Source: Corynebacterium tuberculostearicum (GTDB taxonomy: Bacteria; Actinomycetota; Actinomycetes; Mycobacteriales; Mycobacteriaceae). Taken from it: 64,000 nt of DNA. Positions 20,108-29,747 of this stretch are shown in pieces. The notes under the pieces are model-generated. The model saw only the letters and a program-made list of their open reading frames with translations. It was not told where the DNA came from and did no database searches. Position 1 is the first letter of the stretch. Every line of letters begins with the position of its first letter. The translations under genes and the position numbers were made by a program. The stretch covers positions 620,001-684,000 of the forward strand of contig NZ_JACBZL010000001.1 in NCBI RefSeq assembly GCF_013408445.1, in the 5' to 3' direction.

Positions 20108-21460
20108 GTGAGTTTTTCCGCCGAACACATAGTCCCCGCCCCGCGCGAGCAGGTCTGGCAATGGCATACCCGCCAAGGCGCTTTAACCCGCCTGAACGCC
20201 CCCTATGCCTTCATGAAACCCATCCAGCAAGCGGAGAACCTCGGCGATGGCACCTCCATCCTGGGCCTTCCGGGCGGCCTGCGCTGGACCGCTCAGCATA
20301 AACTTTCCCAGTACCGCAAGGGCTATGAGTTCACCGATGTGTGCGTAAACTCCCCCATTCGCAAATTTGCCAAATGGCAACACCATCACACCTTTGCGGA
20401 TCACCCGGACGGCACACTCATTCGCGATGAAGTTACTACCCGCATCCCTTCGGCGGCGCTGGAATCGGTCTTTGCTTATCGGCAGCACCAGCTCATTGAG
20501 GATTTTTCCTTTCTCCAGCGGCTTGCCGACGCCTCCTTGAACACCCAACCACTAACCATCGCCATGACCGGCTCCCGCGGCAGCGTGGGTACAGCGCTTA
20601 CCGCACAACTGCGCACCGCCGGACACACGGTGATCCAGCTCGTGCGCGGCACGGCTTCCAAGGGCCAGCGCACCTGGCGCCCGGAGCACCCCGATCCCGA
20701 CCTCCTGCGCGGCGTCGACGTCCTCGTCCACCTGGCAGGCGAGCCCATCTTCGGCCGCTTTAATGACGAGCACAAGGCCGCCATCCGCGACTCCCGCGTT
20801 GGCCCCACCGAGCGCCTAGCCCGTCTTGCGGGCACCACGGATTCCGTCCACACCATGGTTTGCGCCTCTGCCGTGGGCTACTACGGATCCGACCGCGGCG
20901 ATGAGGTCCTCACCGAGGACTCCGCACCTGGCGAGGGCTTCTTGGCAGACGTGGTAGTCGACTGGGAGCGCGCCTGCGAGCCCGCCCGCGCCGCGGGCAC
21001 CCGCGTGGTCAATATCCGTACCGGCATCGCCATGTCAGGCGGTTCCGGCCTCCTGCCACTGCTGCGCGCCCTCTTCTCCACCGGCCTAGGCGGCCCCTTC
21101 GGCGACGGTGAGTTCTGGTTCAGCTGGGTTGCCCTCGATGACCTGACAGATGCCTATTTCCGCGCCATCGTGGACGATTCGCTGGAACGCCCGGTCAATG
21201 CGGCCTCGCCTAACCCGGTGCTCAACAAGGACTTCGTCAAAGCCCTTGGCTCTGAGCTACACCGTCCGGCATTGCTTCCCGTTCCACCCTTCGGTCCCGC
21301 AATCTTGCTGGGCAAGGAAGGCGCCCAAGAGTTGGCCTTGGCGCAACAACGCGTAAGCCCTACGGTTCTACACAACATCGGGCATACTTTCCGCTACCCC
21401 ACGATCGATACTGCTCTCGCGCACGAACTTGGCGGCGAGCGTCTATGGCAGTCCCACTAA
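20108..21460 (+). CDS. SRPBCC domain fused to TIGR01777-type (SDR39U1) epimerase
   Basis: A 450-residue protein starting at GTG 20108, after GAAGGAGG. Residues ~1-150 look like a START/SRPBCC ligand-binding domain (VPAPREQVWQWH..., IRDEVTTRIP). Residues ~160-450 are a Rossmann short-chain dehydrogenase-like domain with MTGSRGSVGTAL, HLAGEPIFGRF, CASAVGYYGS (active-site Tyr) and the C-terminal DUF1731-like end. The substrate is unknown for this family. It is divergent from pyrR with a 145-nt shared upstream region. Confidence 0.88.
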   Translation: MSFSAEHIVPAPREQVWQWHTRQGALTRLNAPYAFMKPIQQAENLGDGTSILGLPGGLRWTAQHKLSQYRKGYEFTDVCVNSPIRKFAKWQHHHTFADHPDGTLIRDEVTTRIPSAALESVFAYRQHQLIEDFSFLQRLADASLNTQPLTIAMTGSRGSVGTALTAQLRTAGHTVIQLVRGTASKGQRTWRPEHPDPDLLRGVDVLVHLAGEPIFGRFNDEHKAAIRDSRVGPTERLARLAGTTDSVHTMVCASAVGYYGSDRGDEVLTEDSAPGEGFLADVVVDWERACEPARAAGTRVVNIRTGIAMSGGSGLLPLLRALFSTGLGGPFGDGEFWFSWVALDDLTDAYFRAIVDDSLERPVNAASPNPVLNKDFVKALGSELHRPALLPVPPFGPAILLGKEGAQELALAQQRVSPTVLHNIGHTFRYPTIDTALAHELGGERLWQSH

Positions 21461-21484
21461 CTGGATGGGAACTTAGGTAAACTG

Positions 21485-21514
21485 GCAAAGGTTGACCTTT
21501 ATCCCCGATTAGTA
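21485..21514 (+). promoter_or_regulatory. Candidate promoter/operator of the ybjN pair
   Basis: TTGACC (21493-21498) lies 15 nt before a weak -10-like TACATG (21514-21519), upstream of the GTG at 21535. The -35 is embedded in AAAGGT-TG-ACCTTT, a near-perfect 14-bp palindrome that could be an operator. No regulator can be named. Confidence 0.3.
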
Positions 21515-21534
21515 CATGGATTGAGACTACTTAA

Positions 21535-22026
21535 GTGTCTGAAGAACCAACCCTGTATCCCGATACGCCGGTAGAGCCCGTAACTCTCGAGCGCATCGGC
21601 GAGATCTTTGCATCTGAGAACCTGGAATACCGCCTCGAAGAGCAGCCAGTGAGCGAGGAAGAAACCGTGCAGATCCTGCGCACGGGTTTCTCCAACGTCG
21701 CCATCGCCATGCAGGTGCGAGATGATGTGCTCGTGGCGGATTCCGTCTGGCGCGGCAACGTGCCTTCTTCTGAGGGCCCAACCCTGTTGACGGTGCTCAA
21801 CCAGTGGAACCAGCAGCACTTCGCGCCGACCCTGCGTTTCTTTGAGTCTGCCGAGAATAACCTCGCCGTCTCCGGCGTGCGCGAGATCAACATTGCCCAC
21901 GGTTTGTCCCGCAATCAGATCGGCGCCTTCGTGATGTCCACGCTGGATTCTATGCTGCAGTCCTTCGCCTTCGTGGAAGAACACTACCCACAGCTCGTGA
22001 CTTGGGAGGAGCACAACCATGACTAA
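21535..22026 (+). CDS. YbjN domain protein (first of a pair)
   Basis: A 163-residue acidic protein of the YbjN family (structurally like type III secretion chaperones), whose members have poorly defined regulatory roles in bacteria. No signal peptide or membrane segment. It starts at GTG 21535 with a weak GAGA upstream. The 3' end overlaps the next YbjN gene by 8 nt, so the two paralogues are co-translated and may form a heterodimer (inference). Confidence 0.8.
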   Translation: MSEEPTLYPDTPVEPVTLERIGEIFASENLEYRLEEQPVSEEETVQILRTGFSNVAIAMQVRDDVLVADSVWRGNVPSSEGPTLLTVLNQWNQQHFAPTLRFFESAENNLAVSGVREINIAHGLSRNQIGAFVMSTLDSMLQSFAFVEEHYPQLVTWEEHNHD

Positions 22027-22528
22027 TGCCTCTACCGAAAACAATCTGCCGGAGATCACCCTAGACCGCGTTGTCGAGGCCATGCGTACCTTCGACATCG
22101 AATTGACCAAGATGGACAGCGATATTGAGGCAGCTACCGCCAACCTCAACGGCCTGCCCACCATGTTCGCGGTTCTCGATTCCGTGGTTATTGTCCGCTG
22201 CGATGTGCCTACCGACGCCGCCTACTCCAAGGCCGATGCCGGCCTCTTCCTCGCGGCTAACCAGATCAACTCCGTAGCCTTCGGCGCCCGCGCAGTTATC
22301 TCGGAGCACGATGACATGCTCGTGGTGCGCACCGAGCGCGATATCCCTGCCGCCGCCGGCATGACCGATGAGCAGCTGCAGGCTGCCCTGAAGTCCGCCG
22401 TGGATGGCGTCATCCGCGGCCAGGATGCCATGGTTTCTGCCGCCGAAGAGATGGCCAAGCTGGGTTCCGAGACCGCAGCCAACGCCGGCTCTGACGACGC
22501 CGCCGCAAGCGACGCCCCGCAGAGCTAA
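22019..22528 (+). CDS. YbjN domain protein (second of a pair)
   Basis: A 169-residue cytoplasmic protein, distantly similar to its upstream neighbour in length and fold pattern (TLDRVVEAMRTFDIELTKM; FLAANQINSVAFGARAVI). The last ~30 residues are an Ala/Asp/Ser-rich tail. The ATG lies inside the preceding gene, with GGAGGAGC-like sequence as Shine-Dalgarno. No catalytic residues are evident. Confidence 0.8.
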   Translation: MTNASTENNLPEITLDRVVEAMRTFDIELTKMDSDIEAATANLNGLPTMFAVLDSVVIVRCDVPTDAAYSKADAGLFLAANQINSVAFGARAVISEHDDMLVVRTERDIPAAAGMTDEQLQAALKSAVDGVIRGQDAMVSAAEEMAKLGSETAANAGSDDAAASDAPQS

Positions 22529-22547
22529 GCCGCCCTAGAATTCACTG

Positions 22548-22605
22548 CTCTCCCCTTCTCCTTCCGCCTTAACAACGGCGCAAGGGTGACGGGGAGAGTT
22601 CTTTT
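22548..22605 (+). terminator. Terminator after the ybjN pair
   Basis: CTCTCCCC (22548-22555) pairs with GGGGAGAG (22591-22598), followed by TTCTTTT. A short inner CGCC/GGCG helix lies in the loop. It begins 20 nt after the second ybjN stop. Confidence 0.7.
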
Positions 22606-22677
22606 GCCCTTGGCCATACTGGGCACATGGAGACACGAGGATGGGCGTCGTTAGGCACTGTCTTGGGCATGAAAATA

Positions 22678-22720
22678 CCGCCCGCCACAGCTCTTCACCA
22701 TCGAGCTGGGCGGGCGGTTT
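22678..22720. terminator. Strong, probably bidirectional terminator between ybjN and nusB
   Basis: CCGCCCGCC-A-CAGCTC pairs with GAGCTG-GGCGGGCGG, a 15-bp stem with one bulge and a 9-nt loop (22678-22717). It is followed by TTT on the plus strand and by TATTTTC on the minus strand. It can end both the plus ybjN and minus nusB transcripts. Confidence 0.85.
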
Positions 22721-22746
22721 AAATATGCGGGCCGGTATAAACCTGA

Positions 22747-23412
22747 CTATTCCGCAGTGGGGTCCTGCTGCGCAGAACCGTCTGCTACAGCCGAGCCGTC
22801 GGCCGCGGCAGCGGAGTCCGACGCGGTGGATGCGGAGGTATCCTCGGCCGCATCATCCGCGTTCTCGGAGTCTAGCGGCTCCTCGTCGGTCGAATCTTCG
22901 CCGTCCGTATCCGCATCGCTACCCTGGTGTTCTGCGGACATCGGGTTTTCCGCAGAACGGGATTGCGCCACGTCATCCAACACAGCGTGAATGTATGGCG
23001 CCGCTTGATCGTTGGAATACTGGGAGGCAATCTCCACGCCTTCCACGACCGCAGTAGCGGTGGGGATATCCGGGTTGAACAGCAGCTCCCATACCGACAG
23101 GCGCAGGATCGCACGGTCAACGGCCGGAATGCGGTGCAGTTCCCAGTCCTCGGCAAGGAAGCGAGAAATGGTGTCATCGATGGCATCCAGCTCTTCAGCG
23201 ACGCCCTTGACAATCACCTGCGTGTATTCGGCCACAGGCGCTACCGCATTGCGGTCCTCACGTGCCAAGGCGATGCGATCCTCCACGATGGCAACGGGGT
23301 CAACGTCCCTGTTTTCTGCTTCGTAAAGGATATCGGCGGCACGACGACGTGCGCGGTACCGCGCGGTGTGCCGCTTGTAGTTGATATCGCGCTTAGGGGT
23401 GTTATCAGACAC
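22747..23412 (-). CDS. nusB: Transcription antitermination protein NusB with acidic tail
   Basis: RNA-binding antitermination factor acting with NusE, mainly on rRNA operons. Residues ~1-150 are the conserved helical NusB domain ([47 protein letters not shown]). About 70 further residues are an Asp/Glu/Ala/Ser-rich tail absent from most NusB proteins. It starts at GTG 23412, 11 nt after efp, with AGGG upstream. The efp-nusB order is standard. Confidence 0.95.
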   Translation of the reverse strand: MSDNTPKRDINYKRHTARYRARRRAADILYEAENRDVDPVAIVEDRIALAREDRNAVAPVAEYTQVIVKGVAEELDAIDDTISRFLAEDWELHRIPAVDRAILRLSVWELLFNPDIPTATAVVEGVEIASQYSNDQAAPYIHAVLDDVAQSRSAENPMSAEHQGSDADTDGEDSTDEEPLDSENADDAAEDTSASTASDSAAAADGSAVADGSAQQDPTAE

Positions 23413-23423
23413 AGTCAGATGCC

Positions 23424-23987
23424 CTAGTTGTTAACGCGGGAGAGGTACTCGCCGGTACGGGTATCAATCTTGAGTACGTTGCCGATCTCGATGAACAGCG
23501 GAACCTGGATCTCAGCGCCGGTTTCCAGGGTGGCAGGCTTGGTGCCGCCGGAAGAACGGTCACCCTGCAGGCCAGGCTCGGTGTGCTCCACCTTAAGGTC
23601 TACGGAGATAGGCAGTTCTGCAAAGAGTGCCTCATCCTCGTAGAAGGAAACCTGAACGCGCATGTTCTCCAGCAGGAAGCGAGCGGCATCGCCGAACTTC
23701 TCCGGCGGGAGCTCGTACTGCTCAAAGGTCTTTTCATCCATAACAACGTAGCTGGTGCCATCGTTGTACAGGTAGGTCATATCGCGGCGGTCCACGGTAG
23801 CGGTCTCTACCTTTACGCCAGCGTTCCAGGTCTTGTCCACGGTCTTACCGGAGACAACATCCTTGAGCTTGGTACGCACGAAGGCTGGGCCCTTGCCCGG
23901 CTTCACGTGCTGGAACTCAACGATCTGCATCAGTTTGTTGTCGATCTTCAGAACGAGGCCGTTCTTGAAATCAGTAGTATCAGCCAT
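23424..23987 (-). CDS. efp: Elongation factor P
   Basis: Rescues ribosomes stalled at polyproline stretches. The 187-residue protein has the KOW-like N-domain and two OB domains ending [21 protein letters not shown]. The tip loop reads [10 protein letters not shown], with Lys32 at the position modified in other bacteria. This PGKGP loop is reported to work unmodified in Actinobacteria, and no modification enzyme genes lie nearby. GGGAG precedes the ATG. Confidence 0.97.
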   Translation of the reverse strand: MADTTDFKNGLVLKIDNKLMQIVEFQHVKPGKGPAFVRTKLKDVVSGKTVDKTWNAGVKVETATVDRRDMTYLYNDGTSYVVMDEKTFEQYELPPEKFGDAARFLLENMRVQVSFYEDEALFAELPISVDLKVEHTEPGLQGDRSSGGTKPATLETGAEIQVPLFIEIGNVLKIDTRTGEYLSRVNN

Positions 23988-24240
23988 TGCGGTTTAACTC
24001 CCGAAAATTGTGGACTTAAGGTTGAAAACAATGTTTAAGCCTACCGGACAACTGCCCCTTGGGGTATTACCGGTCCCCCATTTCTTCCCCACAGTTGACA
24101 GCGGAGTGACTTTCGGGGCCTGTCGCCTGCCCTAAGCGGTCAGACACGCGAGCAATCAAAGGTTTTTATCCAGCAATAACTCGCTGTACGATAAGGCTTT
24201 GCTTAATTGATTTTTCACATACCTACCAAGGATTTTTGCG
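23988..24240. other. Divergent intergenic region efp / SGNH hydrolase
   Basis: No ORF is supported in these 253 bases. Toward the hydrolase a weak promoter TTTTAT (24164-24169) - 17 nt - TACGAT (24187-24192) can be drawn, with AAGGA nine bases before the ATG. The efp side shows only its Shine-Dalgarno clearly. Nothing else stands out. Confidence 0.4.
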
Positions 24241-25137
24241 ATGCCTCTCAAGAAGCTCTACGCCGCGGCTACCGCTACTGGCGCAGCCGTAGCAGCACTG
24301 TCCGCTCCGCAGGCCATGGCAGCAGACGCCCAGACCGTGATGTTCGGCGATTCTGTTTTTGCCAACCCAACCTATGGCCAAATTGGCACGACCTCGAGCC
24401 TGTCCCCTTCGGCGGGCACTACGCTCTCGTCTGCTACCCACGGCATCGAAGACGCCCCGGGCGCGCCGTCCCCACAGGGCTGCCCGCAGGGTCAGAGTAA
24501 TGTTGGCCGCGAATTGGGGCGCGTTTCTGGTCAGCACGTAGCCAACTACGCATGCTCTGCGGCAAAGGCCGCCGGCCACTCGCACCGCAAGGACTTCAAT
24601 GAGCAAATCAACGGAGCCATTGCTAATAATGATCTCAATGGCGAAACAAAGAACGTTTTGATTCAGTTTGGCGCCAATGATCTCCAGGAAATCCTGCGCC
24701 CATCTCTTTCTTCTTCCAACCCCTACTACGACGGCATGAAGCATTCGATCCAGCGGGTCCGCCACGCCGCCCCGAATGCCCACATCACCGTTGTAGGCTA
24801 TCCCGCCATCTCCGCCCGCAATGGCGCAGTATGCCCGCTGCGCACCTCCGCACCGGGCTCCTCTGAAGCCGGATTCAACATGGACTATGCGGGCCTGGTT
24901 CGCACCGGCGAGGACCAGGTCAATAGCGCCATGTACAAGGCAGCCCGCGCAAACGGCGTACAGTATTACGACCTACGCGCCGACTCCATTGATCACGGCA
25001 TGTGCGCGCCGGACAGCACCCGCTGGATTTCCGGCAAGTGGGAGTACTCCGTACCGCACAACCTCTTCAATCACCTCACGCACCTGGGCAACCGTAATGT
25101 CGCCCAGCTGCTCAACTCCAAGGTTCTAGCCCACTAG
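24241..25137 (+). CDS. Secreted SGNH/GDSL-family hydrolase
   Basis: Probable extracellular esterase/lipase-like enzyme, 298 aa. A Sec signal peptide is clear (LKKLYAAATATGAAV..., cleavage after AMA at about residue 27). The SGNH blocks follow: MFGDSVFANP with nucleophile Ser, GRELG/YACSAAKAAG, FGANDLQE (block III Asn) and the C-terminal catalytic His in NHLTHLGN. At least four Cys residues could form disulfides. It lies plus-strand between efp and pepQ, which are usually adjacent in Corynebacterium as I recall, so it may be a later insertion. Its stop shares the bases CTAG with the pepQ stop. Confidence 0.85.
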   Translation: MPLKKLYAAATATGAAVAALSAPQAMAADAQTVMFGDSVFANPTYGQIGTTSSLSPSAGTTLSSATHGIEDAPGAPSPQGCPQGQSNVGRELGRVSGQHVANYACSAAKAAGHSHRKDFNEQINGAIANNDLNGETKNVLIQFGANDLQEILRPSLSSSNPYYDGMKHSIQRVRHAAPNAHITVVGYPAISARNGAVCPLRTSAPGSSEAGFNMDYAGLVRTGEDQVNSAMYKAARANGVQYYDLRADSIDHGMCAPDSTRWISGKWEYSVPHNLFNHLTHLGNRNVAQLLNSKVLAH

Positions 25138-26240
25138 GCGGGCAGTTCAGTAAACTCCTTCGTCGCGGCGGTAATGATCTTCGGTGCGCCATCGGTGATG
25201 ATAAGGGTATCTTCGATGCGCACGCCGCCCTTGCCGGGCACATAGATGCCCGGCTCGATGGTCAGGGTCATGCCGGCGGCGAGTTTGCCCTTACCGGTTT
25301 GTGCCGCGAACGGAGCTTCGTGGACGTCTAGGCCCACGCCGTGGCCCGTCGAGTGTACAAAGTAGTCGCCATAGCCGGCGGCGGAGATGACATCGCGGCA
25401 GGCGGCGTCGACGTCGGCAAGCTTAGCGCCCGGCACCGACGCTGCCACGCCTGCCTTTTGGGCGCGGAGCACCACATCATAGATTTCCTTGGCAAAGTCA
25501 TTCGCCGTGCCCACAACGTAGGTGCGGGTGCAATCGGAGTTGAACCCGCGTAGGTGCGCACCGAAATCGATGGTTACGAGGTCGCCATCCTCGATTACCC
25601 GGTCATCAGCACCATGGTGCGGCATCGCCGAGTTCGGACCAGAAGCCACGATGGTATCGAAGCTCACTCGCTCCGAGCCGAGCATGCGCATCCGGTATTC
25701 CAAATCGGCAGCCACCTGGCGCTCGGTGCGGCCGGCGCGCAACTCACCAGCGGCGAGCAGATCCTCCAGCGCCTGATTAGCCAGCGCGGCAATCTCTTCC
25801 AGCTTCTCTAGCTCGAGCGAATCCTTGACCAAGCGAATTTTTTCAATGACCCCGGCGATGGGAACCAAGGTAACCGACTCCGGGGCGAACTCTTCCAGGT
25901 CCTTCAGCTCAGAGACCGAAAGGTAGTCGGCTTCAAAACCGACTCGAACCGGCCCCTCGACATCGGCAAATTGCTGCAGGAGCACCTTTCCTACCGCGCG
26001 GCCTTGGATAGCCTCCAGATCGGGAACCTCGCGGGCGATCTGCGTGGTGTACCGGCCGTCGGTAGCAACCTGCGCGGTAAGGTCCTTTCGCAGCAATAGC
26101 CCGCCATTCGAGCCGGAGAACCCCGAAAGGTAACGCACGTGCGTGAGGTGGGTGACCAGAACGGCATCGATGCGCTGGCCGGCTAGTTCCGCGGCAAGCT
26201 TGCGGCGCCGGTCACTAAAACGGGTATCTGCCAAAGCCAT
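25134..26240 (-). CDS. pepQ: Xaa-Pro aminopeptidase/dipeptidase (M24B)
   Basis: Metallopeptidase cleaving peptides next to proline. The 368-residue protein has an N-terminal creatinase-like domain (VTHLTHVRYLSGFSGSNG) and the pita-bread catalytic domain. Metal ligands are visible in VTIDFGAHLRGFNSDCTRTY (two Asp), STGHGVGLDVHE (His), TIEPGIYV (Glu) and RIEDT (Glu). AAGGATG precedes the ATG. Follows aroQ; its stop overlaps that of the convergent hydrolase gene by 4 nt. Confidence 0.93.
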   Translation of the reverse strand: MALADTRFSDRRRKLAAELAGQRIDAVLVTHLTHVRYLSGFSGSNGGLLLRKDLTAQVATDGRYTTQIAREVPDLEAIQGRAVGKVLLQQFADVEGPVRVGFEADYLSVSELKDLEEFAPESVTLVPIAGVIEKIRLVKDSLELEKLEEIAALANQALEDLLAAGELRAGRTERQVAADLEYRMRMLGSERVSFDTIVASGPNSAMPHHGADDRVIEDGDLVTIDFGAHLRGFNSDCTRTYVVGTANDFAKEIYDVVLRAQKAGVAASVPGAKLADVDAACRDVISAAGYGDYFVHSTGHGVGLDVHEAPFAAQTGKGKLAAGMTLTIEPGIYVPGKGGVRIEDTLIITDGAPKIITAATKEFTELPA

Positions 26241-26359
26241 GATTTCATCCTTCTGGGTCGACTGCGGTGTAGAAAGTATCCACCCAGTATATCGACCCTG
26301 CCCCCGCAGTTGGGCGGATTTCTTTCTAGCCGGCTGCCGCCCAGCCCGTTCGTGAGGGC

Positions 26360-26788
26360 TTATTGGCAGAGGTAGTCCACTGCCGCCACGTAGCCGAAGA
26401 CCCCCAACCCGGCGATGACGCCGCGGGCGATAGGGCTGAGATAGGAGTGATGGCGGAAGGGCTCGCGCGCATGCACATTAGAAATATGCACCTCTACGAA
26501 TCCGGCGCCATCGGCTACCTCTGCCAGGGCATCCCGCAAGGCCACTGAGGTATGGGTAAAACCGCCGGGGTTGATAATCACTGGGTGGCCCGCATCCGCG
26601 GCGGCATGCACCTTCTCAATGAGCTCGCCCTCATGGTTGGACTGGAAGCACTCTACTTCTGCACCGTGCACGGCAGCGCGCGAGGAGATCATCTCTTCTA
26701 CATCTGCCAAGGTGGTCGAGCCGTAGACATCCGGCTGGCGTTTTCCCAAGCGGTTCAAGTTCGGGCCGTTGAGGACAATAATCTTCAT
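26360..26788 (-). CDS. aroQ: 3-Dehydroquinate dehydratase, type II
   Basis: Third shikimate pathway step, dehydrating 3-dehydroquinate. The 142-residue protein has the type II hallmarks [18 protein letters not shown] (catalytic Tyr), [17 protein letters not shown] and [15 protein letters not shown]. It starts 2 nt after the aroB stop with GGAG upstream. Confidence 0.97.
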   Translation of the reverse strand: MKIIVLNGPNLNRLGKRQPDVYGSTTLADVEEMISSRAAVHGAEVECFQSNHEGELIEKVHAAADAGHPVIINPGGFTHTSVALRDALAEVADGAGFVEVHISNVHAREPFRHHSYLSPIARGVIAGLGVFGYVAAVDYLCQ

Positions 26789-26790
26789 TT

Positions 26791-27861
26791 CTACTCCGAA
26801 ATCGCGGCGTAGGCCGCCTCTAGCTCTTCCGTGCTGGGGCCTTCGAGGCGGGCGGTCTCGCCCACCCCGGTCAAGGCGACAAACCGAATCTTTCCGTCGC
26901 GGTTCTTCTTATCGTGGGTCATCGCCTCATACAGGTCCGCGAACTGGCCCGGCCTATACGTGGTTGGCAGCCCAATGCTGTCAAGGATTCGGCGGTGCTT
27001 TTCCACCAGTTCTGCGTCAATGAGGCCGCGCGCATGCGCCAGGTGGGCGATGAACATCATGCCCACGGCCACCGCGTTGCCATGGCGCCACTGATACTGT
27101 TCATGGCGCTCCACCGCATGGCCAAAGGTATGGCCGTAATTGAGCGTTTCGCGCAGGCCCGATTCTTTAAGGTCCTCGCCCACCACCGCGGCTTTTACCG
27201 CGATGGAGCGCTCAATCAATTCTGGAAGATAGCCCTGGGGGTCCACGCATGCGGCGGGGTCGATCTCATAACGCTCAAGGATCACCGGATCATGGATGAA
27301 GCCGGTTTTGATGATTTCTGCCGAGCCAGCAATGATCTCCGCCGCGGGCAGGGTATCAAGGCGCTCGAGATCCACAAACACAGAGTCTGGCTCATGAAAA
27401 GCGCCAACGAGGTTCTTGCCGGCTGCGGTATTGATGCCGGTTTTGCCGCCGACGGCCGCGTCAACCATGGCCAATAGCGTGGTGGGCACCTGAATGACCT
27501 TGATGCCGCGCATCCACCCGGCCGCAGCGAACCCCGCCAAATCGGTGGTGGCGCCACCGCCGAGGCCGATGATGGCGTCACGGCGGTTAAAGCCCTTCTC
27601 CCCCAGCTGATCCCATACGCTACCGATGACGCTGAGCTGCTTGGCGGCCTCGGCATCGGGGACGTCGATAAGCGTAGGCTCCACCCCCTCAGCGGCGACG
27701 AGTTCCGCTAAGCGCTCGGCCGCGGCACGCAGCGGCGGCTGGCAGATAATGCCCGCCTGGCCTGCACCAATCTGCGCACAGCGCTGCGCGATGTCCCGGT
27801 TGAGATCGGTGCCAATGCGAACTTCATAGGGCTGTGGTCCATTAACGGCAATGCTGGGCAT
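26791..27861 (-). CDS. aroB: 3-Dehydroquinate synthase
   Basis: NAD- and metal-dependent cyclisation of DAHP to 3-dehydroquinate. ATG 27861 ([14 protein letters not shown]) follows GGAAAGGACC and gives 356 aa. Visible motifs: [23 protein letters not shown] and the metal-binding [12 protein letters not shown]. It is 65 nt downstream of aroK. Confidence 0.97.
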   Translation of the reverse strand: MPSIAVNGPQPYEVRIGTDLNRDIAQRCAQIGAGQAGIICQPPLRAAAERLAELVAAEGVEPTLIDVPDAEAAKQLSVIGSVWDQLGEKGFNRRDAIIGLGGGATTDLAGFAAAGWMRGIKVIQVPTTLLAMVDAAVGGKTGINTAAGKNLVGAFHEPDSVFVDLERLDTLPAAEIIAGSAEIIKTGFIHDPVILERYEIDPAACVDPQGYLPELIERSIAVKAAVVGEDLKESGLRETLNYGHTFGHAVERHEQYQWRHGNAVAVGMMFIAHLAHARGLIDAELVEKHRRILDSIGLPTTYRPGQFADLYEAMTHDKKNRDGKIRFVALTGVGETARLEGPSTEELEAAYAAISE

Positions 27862-27926
27862 GATGGTCCTTTCCGTTCGCCGCCAAGCCAGCATGGCGAG
27901 GAACTAGTGGTAGCGCTGCGGAGAAT

Positions 27927-28463
27927 CTACAGGGTATCGAGGAAGCCGAGAATATCGCCTACTACCTGCTGTGGGGTCCGGGCATCGGTGCGTACCCGGT
28001 AATCGGCCACCTCTTGGTAATAGGGGCGCCGCGCCTCCACAAGGTTGCGGTAGTGCTCAAGGGGATCTGCGGCTGCGAGAACCGGCCGATTGCTATCCCC
28101 GGACGTCCGCCGTGCACCTTCTTCAGGGGAAATATCCAAAAAGATGACGGTATGGCGCTCCAGCAGCTCACGGGTGGCGTCCGTCAGCACTGCCCCGCCG
28201 CCGAGGCTGACTACTCCACCAGTGCGCAGTGCCGCAGCAACGTGCTCGGCTTCGAGCGCGCGAAAGTCTGGTTCACCAAGCTCGCTAAAGACTTCTCCGC
28301 ACGGCTTATCCTTAGCCTGTTCGATAAGGTGGTCCGAATCCACCAGTTCGCAGCTCAAGGCGTGGGAAAGGCGGCGGCCAATGGTGGATTTACCCGCACC
28401 TGGCGGGCCAACCAAAACAACGCGTGGACGGGGCAGGCCCGTAACGGCGGTTGGGGTGGTCAT
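27927..28463 (-). CDS. aroK: Shikimate kinase
   Basis: Phosphorylates shikimate with ATP. The 178-residue protein carries the P-loop GPPGAGKSTIG, the shikimate-site DSDHLIE and FRALEAEH, and the GGGAVL motif. It starts 3 nt after the aroC stop, in the usual aroC-aroK-aroB order. Confidence 0.97.
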   Translation of the reverse strand: MTTPTAVTGLPRPRVVLVGPPGAGKSTIGRRLSHALSCELVDSDHLIEQAKDKPCGEVFSELGEPDFRALEAEHVAAALRTGGVVSLGGGAVLTDATRELLERHTVIFLDISPEEGARRTSGDSNRPVLAAADPLEHYRNLVEARRPYYQEVADYRVRTDARTPQQVVGDILGFLDTL

Positions 28464-28466
28464 AAC

Positions 28467-29678
28467 TTACTCCTGGTCAAAAGCAAGGCGGTCCGAAACG
28501 TATTTATCATACGCGGCGATGGCCGCAGAGGTTTCTTCGAGGCTATCGCCGCCGAATTTTTCTAGCACGGCGCGCGCAAGAACGAGGGCAACCATTGCTT
28601 CTGCAACGACGCCCGCCGCCGGAACCGCGCACACATCTGAGCGCTGGTGGATGGCAGTAGCTGCAGCGCCAGACTCCATATCAATGGTGCGCAAGGCACG
28701 CGGCACGGTAGAAATCGGCTTCATTGCCGCCCGCACGCGCAACTGCTGCCCATTCGTCATGCCGCCTTCGAGTCCGCCAGCACGGTTGCTAAGGCGGGAT
28801 ACCCCGTCTTCGGTTCGCACCATCTCATCGTGGGCAACAGAACCGCGACGACGGGCCTCGGCAAAGCCATCGCCAATTTCCACGCCCTTGATAGCCTGAA
28901 TACCCATCAAGGCGCTGGCCAATTGGGCGTCCAAGCGGTCATCGCCGGAAATATGCGAGCCCAGCCCGATAGGCAGGCCATCGACCACAACTTCAACGAT
29001 GCCGCCCAAGGTATCGCCCTGCTTTTTTGCGGCCTCAATTTCCGCAATCATGGAGGCTTCAGCCGCCTTATCGCAGGCGCGGACCGGCGAGGCATCGATA
29101 GCCTCGATGTCCGCGAACGCTGGCGCAGGCCCCTCATAAGGCTCGGAAGCGCCAATGGAAATCACGTGGGAGAGAACCTCGACGCCGAGGGTCTCGCGCA
29201 GGAAATTGCGCGCAACGGTAGCTGCGGCCACTCGCGCCGCCGTCTCACGCGCAGAGGATCGCTCGAGGATGGGGCGTGCTTCCCTGTGGCGGTACTTCAC
29301 CATTCCGGCAAAGTCCGCGTGCCCTGGGCGCGGCCTCGTCAAGGCGGCACCGCGGCCGGAGTTCATCGCCTTGATGGTTTCTTCATCGTCCATATCCAGC
29401 GGATCGGCCGACATGATGGTGGTCCACTTGGGCCACTCCGTATTGCCAATCATGATGGCGATGGGACTACCCAAGGTAAGCCCGTGGCGGACTCCACCCA
29501 GCACGGTGACCTCATCAGCCTCAAACTTCATACGGGCACCGCGGCCATAGCCTAGGCGGCGCCGGGAAAGCTGATGGGAAATATCGGCGCGGGTAATAGG
29601 AACCCCAGCGGGCATATGCTCCAGCATCGAAATAAGAGCTTGGCCGTGGGATTCACCTGCAGTAGTCCAACGAAGCAT
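28467..29678 (-). CDS. aroC: Chorismate synthase
   Basis: FMN-dependent elimination of phosphate from EPSP to give chorismate. ATG 29678 ([15 protein letters not shown]) was chosen, 403 aa. Family motifs: [18 protein letters not shown] and [17 protein letters not shown] text (here [12 protein letters not shown]). No strong Shine-Dalgarno is visible. It is the first gene of aroC-aroK-aroB-aroQ-pepQ. Confidence 0.97.
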   Translation of the reverse strand: MLRWTTAGESHGQALISMLEHMPAGVPITRADISHQLSRRRLGYGRGARMKFEADEVTVLGGVRHGLTLGSPIAIMIGNTEWPKWTTIMSADPLDMDDEETIKAMNSGRGAALTRPRPGHADFAGMVKYRHREARPILERSSARETAARVAAATVARNFLRETLGVEVLSHVISIGASEPYEGPAPAFADIEAIDASPVRACDKAAEASMIAEIEAAKKQGDTLGGIVEVVVDGLPIGLGSHISGDDRLDAQLASALMGIQAIKGVEIGDGFAEARRRGSVAHDEMVRTEDGVSRLSNRAGGLEGGMTNGQQLRVRAAMKPISTVPRALRTIDMESGAAATAIHQRSDVCAVPAAGVVAEAMVALVLARAVLEKFGGDSLEETSAAIAAYDKYVSDRLAFDQE

Positions 29679-29747
29679 GCGGGTATTATCGCACGGCCTG
29701 GCCAATCCAGTACCAACTTGGCCCCCGCAATATATTCTTCCACCCCC

